Below the pieces are notes generated by a model. That model saw only the letters and a list, made by a program, of their open reading frames with translations, searched no databases and was not told where the DNA came from. This document shows, in pieces, positions 33,166-45,600 of a DNA stretch of 64,000 nucleotides. The stretch comes from Microstegium vimineum (taxonomy: Eukaryota; Streptophyta; Magnoliopsida; Poales; Poaceae): positions 22,088,171-22,152,170 of the forward strand of contig CM039128.1 of the NCBI GenBank assembly GCA_022036555.1, in the 5' to 3' direction. Position 1 is the first letter of the stretch, and each line of letters starts with the position of its first letter. The position numbers were made by a program, and so were the translations under genes.

Positions 33166-33906
33166 GTGCAAGGGGGAGCGTCGAGAAGTTTTTTCCGTTC
33201 GAGCCCAGGATCCAGGGAACCTCAACTGGTCCCATACGCCGATCACCTTCGATCAGGACGACCACCCCGAGCACATCCCCAATGCAGGGGCTTACCCGCT
33301 TGTCGTCACCCCGATCATCCTCAACACCCCCCTCACGAAGGTACTCATGGATGGGGGGAGCAGCCTCAACATCATCTACGCCGAGATCCTCGACCTCCTG
33401 GGGATCCCGAGGACCATGCTCCTGCCCAGCGTGGGGGGTTCCACGGATCGTCCCGGGGAAGAAGGCGCTTCCGATCGGCCCGCATCAAGCTACCGGTCTG
33501 TTTCGGTGTCCCCTCGAACTTCCGAAAGAAAGAGCTGACCTTCGAGGTTTTCGCATGGCGAGGCACCTACCACGCCATCATCGGTAGACCGGGATACGCC
33601 AAGTTCATGGCGGTCCCGTACTACACCTACCTCAAGCTAAAGATGCCGGGGCCCTCGGGGGTCATCACCGTCGACACCTCCTACGAGCATGCATACGACT
33701 GCGACGTCGAGTGCGTGGAGAAAGCCGAGGCCCGCGAGGATTCGGCAATCCTATCAGCCCTCGATGACTTGTCCGGAGAGATCCCCGACCCCAAGCGACA
33801 TGCTGGCAACTTCAAGCCGGCGGAAGACACCAAGACTGTCCCGCTCGACCCCGGCCTCGCGGATGGGAAGGTGCTGATGATCAGTGCCACCCTCGAGCCC
33901 AAATAG
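33166..33906 (+). pseudogene. Protease region of element G
   Basis: The catalytic triplet is DGG (33350-33358, VLMDGGSSLN) instead of the DTG/DSG of most families, as in element B. Two frame changes fall between 33420 and 33475; then KLPVCFGVPSNFRKKELTFE and IIGRPGYAKFM follow. An in-frame TAG at 33904-33906 separates protease from RT in the same frame. DGG proteases are common in Tat-lineage gypsy elements. Confidence 0.78.
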
Positions 33907-33912
33907 GAAGCA

Positions 33913-36055
33913 GTGCTCGTCGACTTTCTCCGTGCGAATGCTGACGTGTTCGCATGGAGTCCCTCGGATATGCCGGGCATTCCGAGGGAGGTCGCCGAGC
34001 ACTCCTTGGACATCCGAGCCGGGTCCAAACCGGTGAAGCAACGCCTGCGCCGCTTCGACGAGGAGAAGCGCAGGATCATCGAGGAGGAGGTCAACAAGCT
34101 TTTGAAGGCCGGATTCATCAAGGAGGTGCATCATCCCGAGTGGTTAGCTAATCTCGTGCTTGTAAAGAAAAAGAATGGGAAGGATAGGATGTGTGTAGAC
34201 TACACTAGTCTAAATAAAGCGTGTCCCAAAGTTCCTTTTCCTTTACCACGTATCGATCAAATAGTAGATTCTGTTGGATTACGAGGTTGCTACGCTAGCC
34301 GGAAAACAAAACTTTCCGACCTCATAAACCAGGATCTACTGCTAGTTATAGGTTACGGGATTACCACTAGACGCGCAGGTGCAGCGGAAGACGACTTGAT
34401 GTAGTCGTGCGCGTCGCAGCAGGCAGTGCAGTTGCGTGGTCGTCCGTCTCAACGTTCCCTTCGCGCGGTTCGTCCTTGTGCTCCAGATACAGCACCTCCG
34501 AGGAATCCCACACGTACAGGGAGGAAGCGTTGCGCCTCCGGACTGCTAGGTCCACGAGGAGCAAAAAGGCGCAAGCGTGTGGAGGCGACGGCGGCTGCCA
34601 AAAGGCGTGGATCAATCTCGCCCCGCGCCCACCCCTTGCTTATATAGGCGTCCTGACGAGCTCCCACGTTGGAGGCCCATTAGTAACCCTGAACCTAGTC
34701 TAATTCAGGTCCAACCCGAATTAGGCTTCCAGCCCTTTAAGCGTGCGACCCTATGGGCTCACGCATACATAGACATGGCCCAAGTACTCTTACTCGACCA
34801 ATAGTTGATAGCGGCCTCTAGCAAGGCGTGTCAACTCCTATGCATACGCTATGATCATATCAGACGAACCACTATGACCATGTACAAGTTATTCCCTTTG
34901 CCACTCGATATATGGTTCAACTCGTGGGTTAACACTTAACCCAAGCACGGCCATGCATTTGTTGATCCAATCACATGAGTGATCCAGTGATATCTCTCTC
35001 ATGAAGAGAGGGGAAAATTCCATCTTGATTGTCTATGTCTCATAGCATGTTTCCCGACCACCCAACGACCACCTTTATAACTACCCAATAACGGAGTAGC
35101 GCTTGATAGTCCCTAAGTAGATCGTTTCACATCTTGAGTACATACCACAATCTCAGGTCTAAGGACATAACGTACATGACATGAATAGAGACTTTCTCTT
35201 GTTGGGTCAGTCCAGCCTACATGTCTCACATGTGCCCACATTATTAGTTTGACATCTCCATGTCTATGACTTGTGAAACATAGCCATCAACTAATACATG
35301 TGCTGGTCTAATATTCAAGTGTGCTGGTCTAATATTACAAGAATGCCGACCAGGGACACTTTTAGAATAACCATTCAGGTAATTGAGTTCCACAAACAAT
35401 TCACATAATCGTCAATCAATACTAGTTGTCTATAATGGATATTCAAAGAACACTTTATTAATTATGGATACAATCGGAATATAATTATCTACATGATTAG
35501 CTCTAGGGCATATTCCTAACAGATTCCACTTCGGGATGCGAAACCCTCTGCTTCCTTGATGCGTATTCTGGCTACCACCAAATAAAGATGAAGGAGTCCG
35601 ATCAGCTTGCGACCTCCTTCATCACTCCCTTCGGCATGTTTTGCTACCTCACCATGCCCTTCGGCTTGCGAAACGCCGGGGCCACCTACCAGCGATGCAT
35701 GCTCCACGTCTTCGGGAAACACATAGGGCCGACCGTCGAGGCCTACGTCGATGACATCGTGGTCAAGTCCAGAACAGTCGGAAACCTGGTCGGAGACCTC
35801 AAGATCATGTTTTGGGTGCCTCAGGCTAATCGCATAAAACTGAACCCTGAGAAGTGTGTCTTCGGGGTCCCCCGAGGCATGCTCTTAGGGTACATAGTTT
35901 CCCAACGCGGGATCGAGGCCAATCCCGAGAACGTAACCGCCATCACGAGGATGGGCCCGATCAACGACCTCAAGAGCGTGCAAAGGGTCACTAGGTGCCT
36001 CGCCGCCCTCAGTCGCTTCATCTCGAGGCTCGGAGAGAAGGCCCTACCCCTTTAA
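33913..36055 (+). pseudogene. Reverse transcriptase of element G, split by a solo LTR
   Basis: The N-terminal half (33913-34271) has KQRLRRFDEEKRRIIEEEV, LVLVKKKNGKDRMCVDYTSL and PFPLPRIDQIVDS, the palm/finger motifs of gypsy RTs. The insertion at 34272-35521 interrupts it. The C-terminal half (35527-36055) resumes with FLDAYSGYHQIKM-type sequence and the catalytic YVDD at 35744-35755, then LNPEKCVFGV and GIEANPENV. RT copies element RNA into DNA. The broken frame means it cannot be made now. Confidence 0.88.
34272..35521 (-). mobile_element. Solo LTR (Copia type), reverse orientation, TSD GATTC
   Basis: Plus-strand ends are TGTTGGATTACG and ATTCCTAACA; GATTC flanks at 34267-34271 and 35522-35526. 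1250 bp. On the minus strand it begins TGTTAGGAATATGCCC, a start shared by grass Angela/BARE-like Copia LTRs, and has TATATA (plus 34641-34646) as a promoter. No internal region, so it is a solo LTR. Confidence 0.92.
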
Positions 36056-36180
36056 CCGCCTCCTGAAGAAGACGGAACACTTCGCGTGGACCACCGAAGC
36101 CGAGGAATCGCTCTCGAGACTCAAGGCCATGCTCACCTCGCCCCCGGTCTTGGTACCACCCAAGTCCAGCCGAGCCCCTC

Positions 36181-36862
36181 TTGCTCTATGTCGCAGCAAC
36201 TACCCTGGTAGTCAGCGCGGTCATAGTAGTTGAGAGGGAGGAGGAAGGACACGCCCTGCCGGTTCAGAGGCTTGTCTACTTCGTGAGCGAGGTCCTTTCC
36301 GAGACCAAGACGAGGTACCCCCACATCCAGAAGTTGCTGTACGCGATCGTCCTCACTAGGCGTAAGCTCAAACACTATTTCCTGGGCCACCCGGTTACTG
36401 TGGTCTCATCTTTCCCCCTCGAGAGATAATCCAGAACCGGGGGCGTCTGGAAGGATCGCCAAGTGGTCGGCCGAGCTCATGGGGAGACTCTCTCCTACGC
36501 CCCTCGAAGGCCATCAAATCTCAGGTACTAGTAGATTTCGTTGCAGAATGGACCGACACCCAACTACCTCCACTGCAGGTTCAGAGCGAGCTCTGGACCA
36601 TGTACTTCGACGGGTCGTTGATGAAGACGGGAGCAGGCGCCGGATTGCTGTTCATATCACCCTCAGGGGTCCATATGCGCTATGTCATCCGCCTCCACTT
36701 CCCCGCCTCAAACAACGTCACCGAATACGAGGCCCTCGTCAGCGGCCTGCGCATCGCCATCGAGCTCGGGGTTCGACGCCTCGACGTGCAAGGGGAGTCC
36801 CAATTGGTGATCGACCAAGTGATGAAAGACTCGAGCTGCCACGACCCAAGATGGAAGCCTAA
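36181..36862 (+). pseudogene. RNase H region of element G
   Basis: 36181-36429 gives the connection/tether part (VQRLVYFVSEVLSETKTRYP, then KLKHYFLGHPVTVV). After a frame change, 36600-36862 holds the RNase H core: MYFDGSL (first Asp), TEYEALVSGLR (Glu), then GESQLVID where most relatives have GDSQL, so a catalytic Asp appears changed to Glu. The enzyme would remove template RNA during reverse transcription. Confidence 0.75.
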
Positions 36863-37107
36863 TGCAAGGAGGTCCGAAAACTCGAGGACAAGTTCTACGG
36901 CCTCGAGCTCAACCACGTCGCCCGTCGGTACAACGAAGCTGCCGACGAGCTGGCCAAAATCACGTCTACTCGAGGCACGGTCCCTCCTGATATCTTCTCG
37001 AGGGATCTTCACAAGCCGTCCGTCGACCTGGACTCGGGGGCTCCTGACCTCGAGCAAGGGGTCAATCCACCCCCCTCGACCGATCCCCCCTCGAGCGGGG
37101 AGAGGTC

Positions 37108-38250
37108 ATGGAGATCGACGGGGCTGTCATAGCGCCAACTCGTCCGACGGATTGGCGCGCACCCTACCTCGAGTACCTGACACGGGGCGAACTCCCAGAG
37201 AACCGCACGGAGGCCCGTCGTGTAGCCCGACGCGCCAAAACCTACGTCTTGTACGGGGATGGCCGCGAGCTATATCGACGTAGCCCGTCGGGTGTACTTC
37301 AACGCTGCCTCACCCTCGAGGAGGGGAGGGCATTGCTGAAAGATCTACACTCGGGGGCTTGTGGCCACCACGCGGCGCCGAGAACACTGGTAGGAAGTGC
37401 CTTTCGCCAGGGTTTCTACTGGCCGACAGCCGTCAACGACGCCACCAAACTCGTCCGATCCTGCAGGGGTTGTCAATTCTACGCCAGGAAGACCCACCTA
37501 CCCGCCCAAGCTCTTCAGATGATTACCCATAACCTGGCCGTTCGCAGTATGGGGGCTCGACATGGTCGCCCCCCTGAAAAGGACCAAGGGTGGGCACACT
37601 CACCTTCTCGTGGCTATCGACAAGTTCTCGAAGTGGATCGAGGCTCGACCCATCGCCAACATCCAGTCTCGACAAGCCGTGTTATTCTTCACCGACATCA
37701 TCCACTGCTTCGGGGTCCCCAACGTCATCATCACCGACAACGGCATGCAGTTCACCGGCCAAAGGTTCCTGGACTTCTGTGACTAGCACCACATCAGGGT
37801 GAATTGGTCCGCAGTTGCCCACCCTCAAACTAACGGTCAGGCCGAGCGTGCCAATGGTATGGTTTTGCAGGGCCTCAAGCTAAGGATCTTCGATCGGCTG
37901 AACAAACATGAAGGAGATGGGTCGACGAGCTACCCGCTGTGCTATGGAGTCTCCGAACGACACCAAGTCGAGCCACGGGGTTCTCTCCGTTCTTCTTGGT
38001 CTATGGGTCCGAGGCCGTCCTCCCCACCGACCTCGAGTACGGGATCCCTCGACTGAAAGCCTACAGCGAGCAATCCAACACGGTAGCCTGAAGAGGACTC
38101 CCTCGACCAGCTCAAGGAAGCCCGTGACATGGCCCTCTTCAAGTCGGCACAGTACCAGCAGACGCTAGCGGCGCTACCACACAACAAAAATGTGCGCAAA
38201 AGGGACCTCAACGTCGGCGATCTCGTTCTGCGCCATCGATAAAGCAACAA
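37108..38250 (+). pseudogene. Integrase of element G
   Basis: The zinc-binding HHCC part lies at about 37355-37475 (GHHAAPRTL, CRGCQF). The catalytic triad is complete: Asp at 37619, Asp at 37736 and Glu at 37844, the last two 36 codons apart as in DD35E. All three lie in the 37562 frame, broken only by a TAG at 37784-37786. The HHCC part is in another frame. After HPQTNGQAERANG the frame shifts again, and LRHR near 38230 is followed by a stop. Integrase would insert the DNA copy. Confidence 0.85.
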
Positions 38251-38493
38251 GGGGCGTCACAAGTTGACGCCACCCGTGGGAGGGACCCTTCATCATGGCA
38301 GAAGTGCTGAAGCCTGGCACCTACAAGCTGAAGAATGAGAAGGGCGAGATCTTCACCAACGCATGAACATCGAACAGCTACGTCGCTTCTATCCCTGAGG
38401 CCTCAGGGCCCTGTACATTTTTCGCATTTATGTACAAATCTTCGAATGAATAAAATTTTCTCGAAACACATTTCACATTCGTTTGTAAAACCG

Positions 38494-39211
38494 AAGGTAG
38501 CCTCGACCTTGCCCCGGCAAAATCGAGCTCCCCTCGGGGGGTAACAAGGAGGGCACCCCCCTCCCATGTCCCCGAAAAAACTTGAATGTTTTTTCAAAAC
38601 TTAGCTCTCCCTCTCGACCTTTGCCTTGAGTACGCTTCTAACTAAGTAAAGGAGCCTCAAACTCACTAAGGTCGAGGGTGCCGTCGAGCCAGGGACTCAC
38701 CCACGCCCCAGGGCTACGGTATCCCCGCTCGCCACCCCCTTCCAGGGATACGAGCAAGCGTCGAACACTTAGTTCACAAGCGTCGACCCAGGCAAAAAAA
38801 AGCAGAGAGAGCTCGAGAAGTAAAATAACTAGCCCACACCCGCTACAGCACTAAGGTAGCCTCGACTTTCCCCCACAAACTCGAGCCCCCTCGGGGGCTA
38901 ACAGGGGGGCACCCCCTCCTAATCTCCGAAAAACTCAACGTTTTTCAAAAACTCGTTTCCCCTCGTTCTTTCCCTCAATACGCTTCGTGACTAAGAAAAA
39001 GGCGCCCCCGAACCCCCCTAAGGGTCGGGGGCGTCGAGCCAGGGACTCACCTACGCCCCAGGGCAAACGGTATCCCCGCTCGCTCCCAACCCCCCTTCCA
39101 GGATATGAGCGTGCATTGAATACTTAGTTAAACAAGCGTCGACTCAGGCAAAGAAAACAGGGAGAGCTCGAAAAACAAAAATAACCTATGTGCATCTCGA
39201 TCAAAATCCCT
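38494..39211. repeat. Two 359-bp tandem repeats, 3' region of element G
   Basis: Units begin AAGGTAGCCTCGAC at 38494 and 38853. Each contains CGAGC..CCCTCGGGGG, then GTCGAGCCAGGGACTCACC, then CGGTATCCCCGCTCGC. Tandem repeats downstream of integrase are usual in Tat-lineage elements. Confidence 0.8.
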
Positions 39212-39662
39212 TTATACACAAAAGCCCGGGGGCCGGCATTTTTAACATACAAAAAGCCTAACTATTAAAGGACCTTCCTGTCCAAAAAATGGGTCACAGC
39301 CCAAGGATACTCGGCACCATCTCCGTCCACCGAGGGGAATCACCTCGGGCTCGAAGAGCTTCGCCAGCTCGCCTCCGGGTACCTCCGCGAGATCCCATCA
39401 ACTCCTGGCAAAACCTCGAAATCGTTCTCTTCGTCGGTCACCCTCGGGTCGGTGGAAAAACCCATCGACAACGAGGTTGAGGTCCACATTGTAGACCAAT
39501 TGACATCGCGGGGGGCCCCTTCACGCCCCCCAATGGAGGGCGGTAGGGGACGTGCCAGTCACCCCTCCCGGTCATAGGAGTAAAGCGGCGCAGCAGGGAC
39601 CCCCCCTCGAGCGTCGCCCTCAACCTCCGGCTCCGGCTTGACCGAGACTCGTCGCAGAAGTG

Positions 39663-40737
39663 TTAATGACGTCCGCGAGCCTCGCGTTGAGGTTCCCTCG
39701 TTCCCGAGGGGCCCCTGAAATTGTTCAGGCCTTGGGGGCGGGGGGCATTATCCGTCGGGGACCCTCTGCCAAAACAAGCACGAAACCCCAGTAAAAATCC
39801 AAAAAGAGCAAAAAGAGGGTCAAGGCAGGACAGATTCTGCAACACTCTCGAAACACTCACCTTGGGCATGAGCTCCAGGGGGAGTAGGCCCGCTCGTCTC
39901 CTCGAGCTGGCGGCGGACGTCGACAAGGTCGGAGGACTGACCCCTGACCTTGGCCTCGATGGTTTTTTTCGTGCGTCATCGAGGGCCCTCTTCTGGTTCA
40001 TTTGCCACCACGCCCCAGGGAGGGGCGCGCGGGTCGAGCCTTCTCCTCCGAGGCGGCCAAACGCACGCACTCGCGGGAGACGGCGTTGAGGTCTCCCCCG
40101 GAGCCCTCGGATGCCCTCCGTCGCCCGGGCCACTCCTCCTTCACCGGGCCCTCCTCCTCGGCCTTGCGCTTGTCTTCGAGGGCACCTCCCCGTTCCCGCT
40201 CGACTGTGACAGTCGATGAAGGGCGACGTCCCAGCCTCGTCTGCGCCTCGCAAGGCCGCCCAGGCTTTTCCTTTGCCCCGGCCTCGAGCCGGCCCTCGCA
40301 GGGCGACCTTGATTCGGCATCCCCCCCAAAAGCTGCTGCCTCAGCCCTCGCGCAGGCGGCTCATCCTCCGCCCTATCCAGCAAGGCGCGAAGAGTCGGGA
40401 GTTGCTCCTGCACCTGGAGGATGTACTGGGACTTCTCGTAAGACCCACCCGCAGCGCCTGACGAGGATTTGAAGGGAAAACCGTCAGCAAACAACAAACA
40501 ACAATCCAAGTACAATCTAGGGGAGGGGCGAAACCCACCTCCATCCCCTGGCGTATGTCCATGGCGGCGACCTCCGCGGCGCGGCGTACCGATGCTCAAA
40601 CCAGGCCCGATACTCCCTCGACGTACTCCCACCATCGGACTCGGGCCTAGTCGTCGAGCGTGAGGGAAGAGCCGCTCGGGGCCCCCGGGGTCCGCCAGTC
40701 GGAACCCCTCCCCCCCGGCCATGCTGTGGGGGGGCAA
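39663..40737 (-). pseudogene. Antisense ORF region of element G, frame-shifted
   Basis: On the minus strand, 40737-40141 and 40253-39663 overlap in different frames. They contain helix-rich segments: YILQVQEQLPTLRALLDRAE in the first and NQKRALDDARKK in the second. Past an A/T-run at about 39964-39970 a one-base shift would continue a charged heptad-like stretch (VDVRRQLEE). It lies opposite to the integrase and between it and the 3' LTR, like the antisense ORF of element B. I cannot name the product; coiled coils are likely. The 40737 end runs into low-quality sequence. Confidence 0.4.
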
Positions 40738-43072
40738 TCCTCTTTTCCCTCCCCGGTAATGTTTTTGGGGCCGGCGGGGGACCCCCGCGCCGCCCCAAAA
40801 CCCCCTTCGCCGGGGGGGAGGGGGGAGGGGTTTTTTCCCCCGCCTTCCTGTCCCGCCTGGGCCACCCCGTGAGGACGTGCGGCCCCCGCCGAGCTGTCCC
40901 CCACCCGGCGAAGGAAACCCGGCCTTTTGAACGGCCCTGCGGGTGAAAAATCAAAAAAAGTTAGCCCCCAGAATGCAAACCCACGCGGGCCCCCGTAAGT
41001 CAATTTTGGCCCCTTTCCTCGGGGACTAAGGCCCCCCACCTCGAGGGGGGGCCGGGGGCCACCTCCGGACTCCCCAAAAAGGGGCCACGAGGTGGTGCCC
41101 CCCGCCGAGCCCCCCCGCCGGGGCCAAAAATCTGTCCACTTCCGGGGGTGGCTCCCTCGAAATCCCGCCCGCGCCGGGCGGGTGTGCCTTCAGGGGTTTC
41201 GCCGGCCCCCCCGCCTCAGTTTTTGGCGTGTCAAGGGCCCCTCGGACGCGGGGGGCCAGCATGCTCCCCCGCGTCGGCCGGGGTGAGCCCCAGCGAGGGG
41301 CCCCGGGCCACCGCCCCGGCTTTGGTTGACCCGGGAGCCCCCCCCCTCGTTCCGGGGGCCCGGGGGAAAAAACCACCTCCCCTCCTGGCCCAAAACCGCC
41401 CCGACAAAAGCCCTCCCCCCCCCGGGGCGAGGGCCGACCCTTCCAATGGCCGCGAAAGGGCGACGCCCCCCCGTTTTCGGGGACCCCCCCTAACCCGGGG
41501 GGCCCTGGGGCGGGGCGGAGGGCCCTGTCCCCCTCTCCAGTGGGGGGATCCCAAAGGGCCCCTGCGCCATCCCCCCCCCATCGCCTCCCGGGCCTTGGCG
41601 CCCGTGCTCCCCCTCGGGGGAGCGTCGAAAAGGGCGGGAAGGGGGCCGGCCTGGGGGGCCCCCCCAGGCGCCCCCCCCCTTTAAAATTTTCCCCTTGGGG
41701 GGGAAAGGAGCGTCCCGGGCGGGCGCTTCGACCTGAAAAAAAAACCCCCGTGCGCAGCGATGAGCACATTAATTACCCCAAAAGAAAAATTTTCCAAAAA
41801 ACACCCTGAAGGCATTTTCCCCCCTCGGGACCGGCTGGTAAAATCTTGAACCCCCCGCCCGGGGGGGGGGGGTCGGGGGGCCCGGGGCCCGGGTCCCTGG
41901 GCGGGGGCCAAAGGCGCCCCGCTTCCCCCCTTGCTGGTTCCTCTTGCCCGAGGGCCCCCCCCGCCCGGCGCCCGCGGCAGACCCGGGGGTCGCTCGATCC
42001 CCCCCCCGGGGGGATCGCGATGACGGGCCCCCGGCGTCTGTGCGGCATTTTCTTCCCGAAAGACACGGGGCCCCCCCCCCAGGGCCCCTCAGTTTTGCGG
42101 GGGGGGGCCGACTTCGGGTCGCCCCCCCCTTTTCCCCCCGGTTTTTCCAGGGCCGTGTTCCCCCCCCCTTTTCCCCATTACCTCCTCGCCTCCTCGCCCC
42201 TCCTTTTCCCGAGGGCGTTAACCCCCGGGGGCCCCCCCCTTTCCCCCTTATCGGGCCCCCGTGGTTTTCCCTCCCGCCCTTTTCCCCGGGGGCCTTTTTA
42301 GCCGTGGCCTCCTTGGCTTTGGGCCCTTTTCCGCCTTTACTTCTCTGCATGAAGGCGCCTGCCGCTTCCTAGGGGGGCCCCCACCCCCCAGGTAGCCTTC
42401 CCCCCAAAACCCCCCGGCAAAAGGGGCCGCCCCCGGGGAAAACCCTTTGGGGGGGCCCGGGGGTTTTTGGGGCCCACGCCGTAGTGATGGAGAACCCCCC
42501 CGCCGAAGTGGTGGGGGGGGCCCCCAATTTCCCCCCCGGGGGGAAGATCTTAAAAACTCACCCCCTACCCCCCCGGGGGGTTTTTGGGCTTAGCAGGGCC
42601 CCCGGCCCCGGGGCCCGAAACCCCCCCCCCCGGCCCCCTTTTTTCGAGGTAAAAGGCCGGGGGGGAAAACCGCTCTCCACCCGGGGCCCCCCGGGGGAGG
42701 CGGTCACCGAGGGGGGGGCCCCTTTCTTTTTGGGGCCGACGAGGTTTTGATTTGGGGGCCCTAAAAAGGGGGAAAAGATGGTGCGCTGGGGGTTGGGGGG
42801 TGCGAGGACGTTCCCTAACCCCCTTTTTTCTTTCTCTCTCCCCCCTTTCCGGGAAATTTTCCGGGGTGCGAGACCCTAAGAAAAAGGGGGGGGGGGAAAG
42901 GGGCAGGGAAAACAAAGGCGGGGAAAAGGCCCCAAAGGGAAAGGGAAGGGTTTTCGGAAAAAGCCCCGACCCCTCACCTTCTCTATTTATAAGGGGGAAA
43001 GGGCCCAACCCCGGGAAAAAACCCGGCAAAAAGGGGAAGAGAATCTTTGCTTTTAATGCGCCTGAAACCCCC

Positions 43073-43112
<40 letters not shown>

Positions 43113-45209
43113 ATTCCCCCCCCCAAAAAATTTTTCCTGGGTTTTCCCCATCCAGGCTCCCGCCGCACTTCCCCCCCTGCAACCCCCCTTTTTTGCCCAA
43201 AACGGACATCCCCCAAAAAGGCCGCGGGGCCGGAAGGGGGTTAAAACCTTTTGAAGGAAAGGGGAAAAATTTAGGCAGCAAGATTTTTTGGGCCCCCGAA
43301 AAGGGTTCAAAAAGCTACCCCCCCAGTCCCCCGAGGGGGGAAAAAAAACCTCGGGTTAGGACCCCGGTTTTCCAAAACCCCTAAAATCTCGGGGGGAAAA
43401 AGGGCCCGGGTCCGAAAGGGCTCGAAGCCCCCCCCCGAGTACCCGAGGTCGGAGGGGACCTGGGTCGTGCCCCCCCTTTTTACCCCAAAAAGGGCCCCAA
43501 AAGGCCCCAAAAAGGGGGCCCCTTTTTTGTGGGGTTTTTGACGGGGCCCCCCTCAGCGCCCACCCCCGGGGGGGAAAGAACATAGGTATGTCCCCAAGTT
43601 CAAAAAAATTTAAACCCTTTTTTTCCCCCCCCGGCTTTTCCCCCAAGGGGGAACCCCCCTCCTCCTGAGGATAGCATCGGAGACAAAACCATCCTCAAAC
43701 CCCTTTGGGGGGTGAAGGCGGGCCCCCTTTCATGGGTTCACAGCCCCCCCGGGGTACCTGAGGTCGGAAGGCCCATGGTTAAACGGACCCCGGGTTTTCC
43801 CCCCCCAAAAAATTTTTGGGGGTGAAGGTTTTGGCCCCCAAAAAAAAAGGGGGTTCGAAAGCCCCCCCTCGATTTTCCCCGAGCCCCGGGATGCCCCGGG
43901 GGGGGGCCAGGCGCGTGCCCCTACTCGAGAACGAACCCCCCGGGGGTCCCGGGGACATTTTCCCGGCTTTTAAAACCCAGGAAAACCTAAAAAATCCCCC
44001 GCTGGGGGGCATCGGGGGCCCCCAAAAATCCTAACGAAGGGGGTTGCCCTTTGGGGAAAAACCCCATGGCCCGGGGCTTAGTAACCCCTACGGTTTTCAA
44101 AAAAAAGAAAACCCCCCCCGGGCCCCAAAAAACACCCCTATCGAAGGGGAAAGTTTTTCTCACTCGGTTTTTTTCCCCGTCTAGGAAAACCCTTTCTAAT
44201 GGACTCCCCCCCCAAAACCCCGCTCCCCCAGGATTTCCCCGGGTGTCCTAACGGGGGTACCCCCGGGGTGCTCTTCACCCCACAATCCAAAAGAAAGGGG
44301 GCCCCGGGGGAAAGGGGGCACTATAAAGGGGAGTGAAGGCCTAGCCATTCGAGGGTTTGGGGCCCCCAAAAAACGCACCCACCCCTCGACAAAAAAAGGG
44401 GGGGCGAAAAAACCCGGGGACCTAGCAGACAGAGTCAAACCCCCCTTGGGGGGGCGCTTGGTTTCCCTTGTCTCGGGGGGGCGAAGGGGGCCCCCCCGGT
44501 GGGGTTTTGACATCGCCCTCGCCCCAACACCCTTTTTTTTTGGGGAAAAAAGGGGGAATCGCCCCCCTTTTAAAAGGGGTCCCAAAACCCCCAAGTACCC
44601 TTTAAAAAAAACCCCCTCGTTTTAAAACCCCTATTATGCACCCAAAAAAGGAAATTTTTTAATCACTCCCGGGGGGCCCGGGGCACCCCCGGGGGGGGCT
44701 CGGGGCGCACCCCAGGGAAAAAATCGAACCTTTCATAACCCGGGGGGGCCCAAGGGGAAAAAACCCTTTGGGGTTTTCCCCCCTTTTTTTCCCCCCCAAA
44801 AACGTGTTTTTATCCCCCCCCGAGGATTTTTAAACCTCCTCGGGGGCCGGGGGCCTATGGGGGGGGCCCAAGGTAAGGGGAAAACCCCAAACCCCTTTTT
44901 GTTTTAAAATTTAAAAGCTAAACCAAAAATTTTTTTAAGGGGAGGGACCAGGTAATGCTTAGTAAGGCAGGGCCCCCCCTCGTCGGGGGGCCCCCCCTAC
45001 CCCCCTTTTTGGGGACAAGTCAGGGGGCCCCGGCCCCCCACAAAAGCCGAATGAGGGGACCGGGGGGGGGGGTGAAAAACCCCTTGGCCCCCACCCTTTT
45101 TACGTCAAGAAAAAGGCCCAGGGGTGGGGGTTTAAAAAACCCCCCTTTTCCTTTTTTCCTCAACGAAAAAAGATGGAACCGGGGGCGGGGGGAACGACCC
45201 CCGGCTCCT

Positions 45210-45600
45210 CCCCTCGACATAAATGAGGGAAAAGGGGGGGCTTTTCGAAACGCCCCCCCACCCCACCCCGACGTCAAGAGGGGGGGGCCGGGGGGCCAAA
45301 AGAACGCCCCCCCCGGGTCCCCCCCCAAAAAGATAAAGAGGGGGGCCCAAAGGGGGGGGGGGGGAAAAACCCCTCGGCCCCCCCCCGCTTTTAAGAGAGG
45401 GGCCCCAAAAAGGGGGGGGCGAAACGACCCCCCCGGCCCCCCACCTCAACGAAAAAAGGGGGGGGGCCGGGGGGGGGCGAGCCAAAAACAAAACCCCCCC
45501 GGGTCCTACCTCGACGAAAAAAAGAGGGAAAACCCGGGGGGGGGAAAACGAACGACCCCCCCCCCCCCCCCTCGAGAAAAAGGGGAAACGGACGGGGGTT
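45210..45600. repeat. Approximate tandem array, 52-71 bp units
   Basis: About seven units marked by a CTCGACGAAAAAAGAGGG-like motif near 45216, 45268, 45325, 45385, 45440, 45511 and 45571, each followed by G-rich then CGAAACGACCCC-like sequence. The exact unit is blurred by homopolymer errors. It probably belongs to the 3' repeats of element G. Confidence 0.45.
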
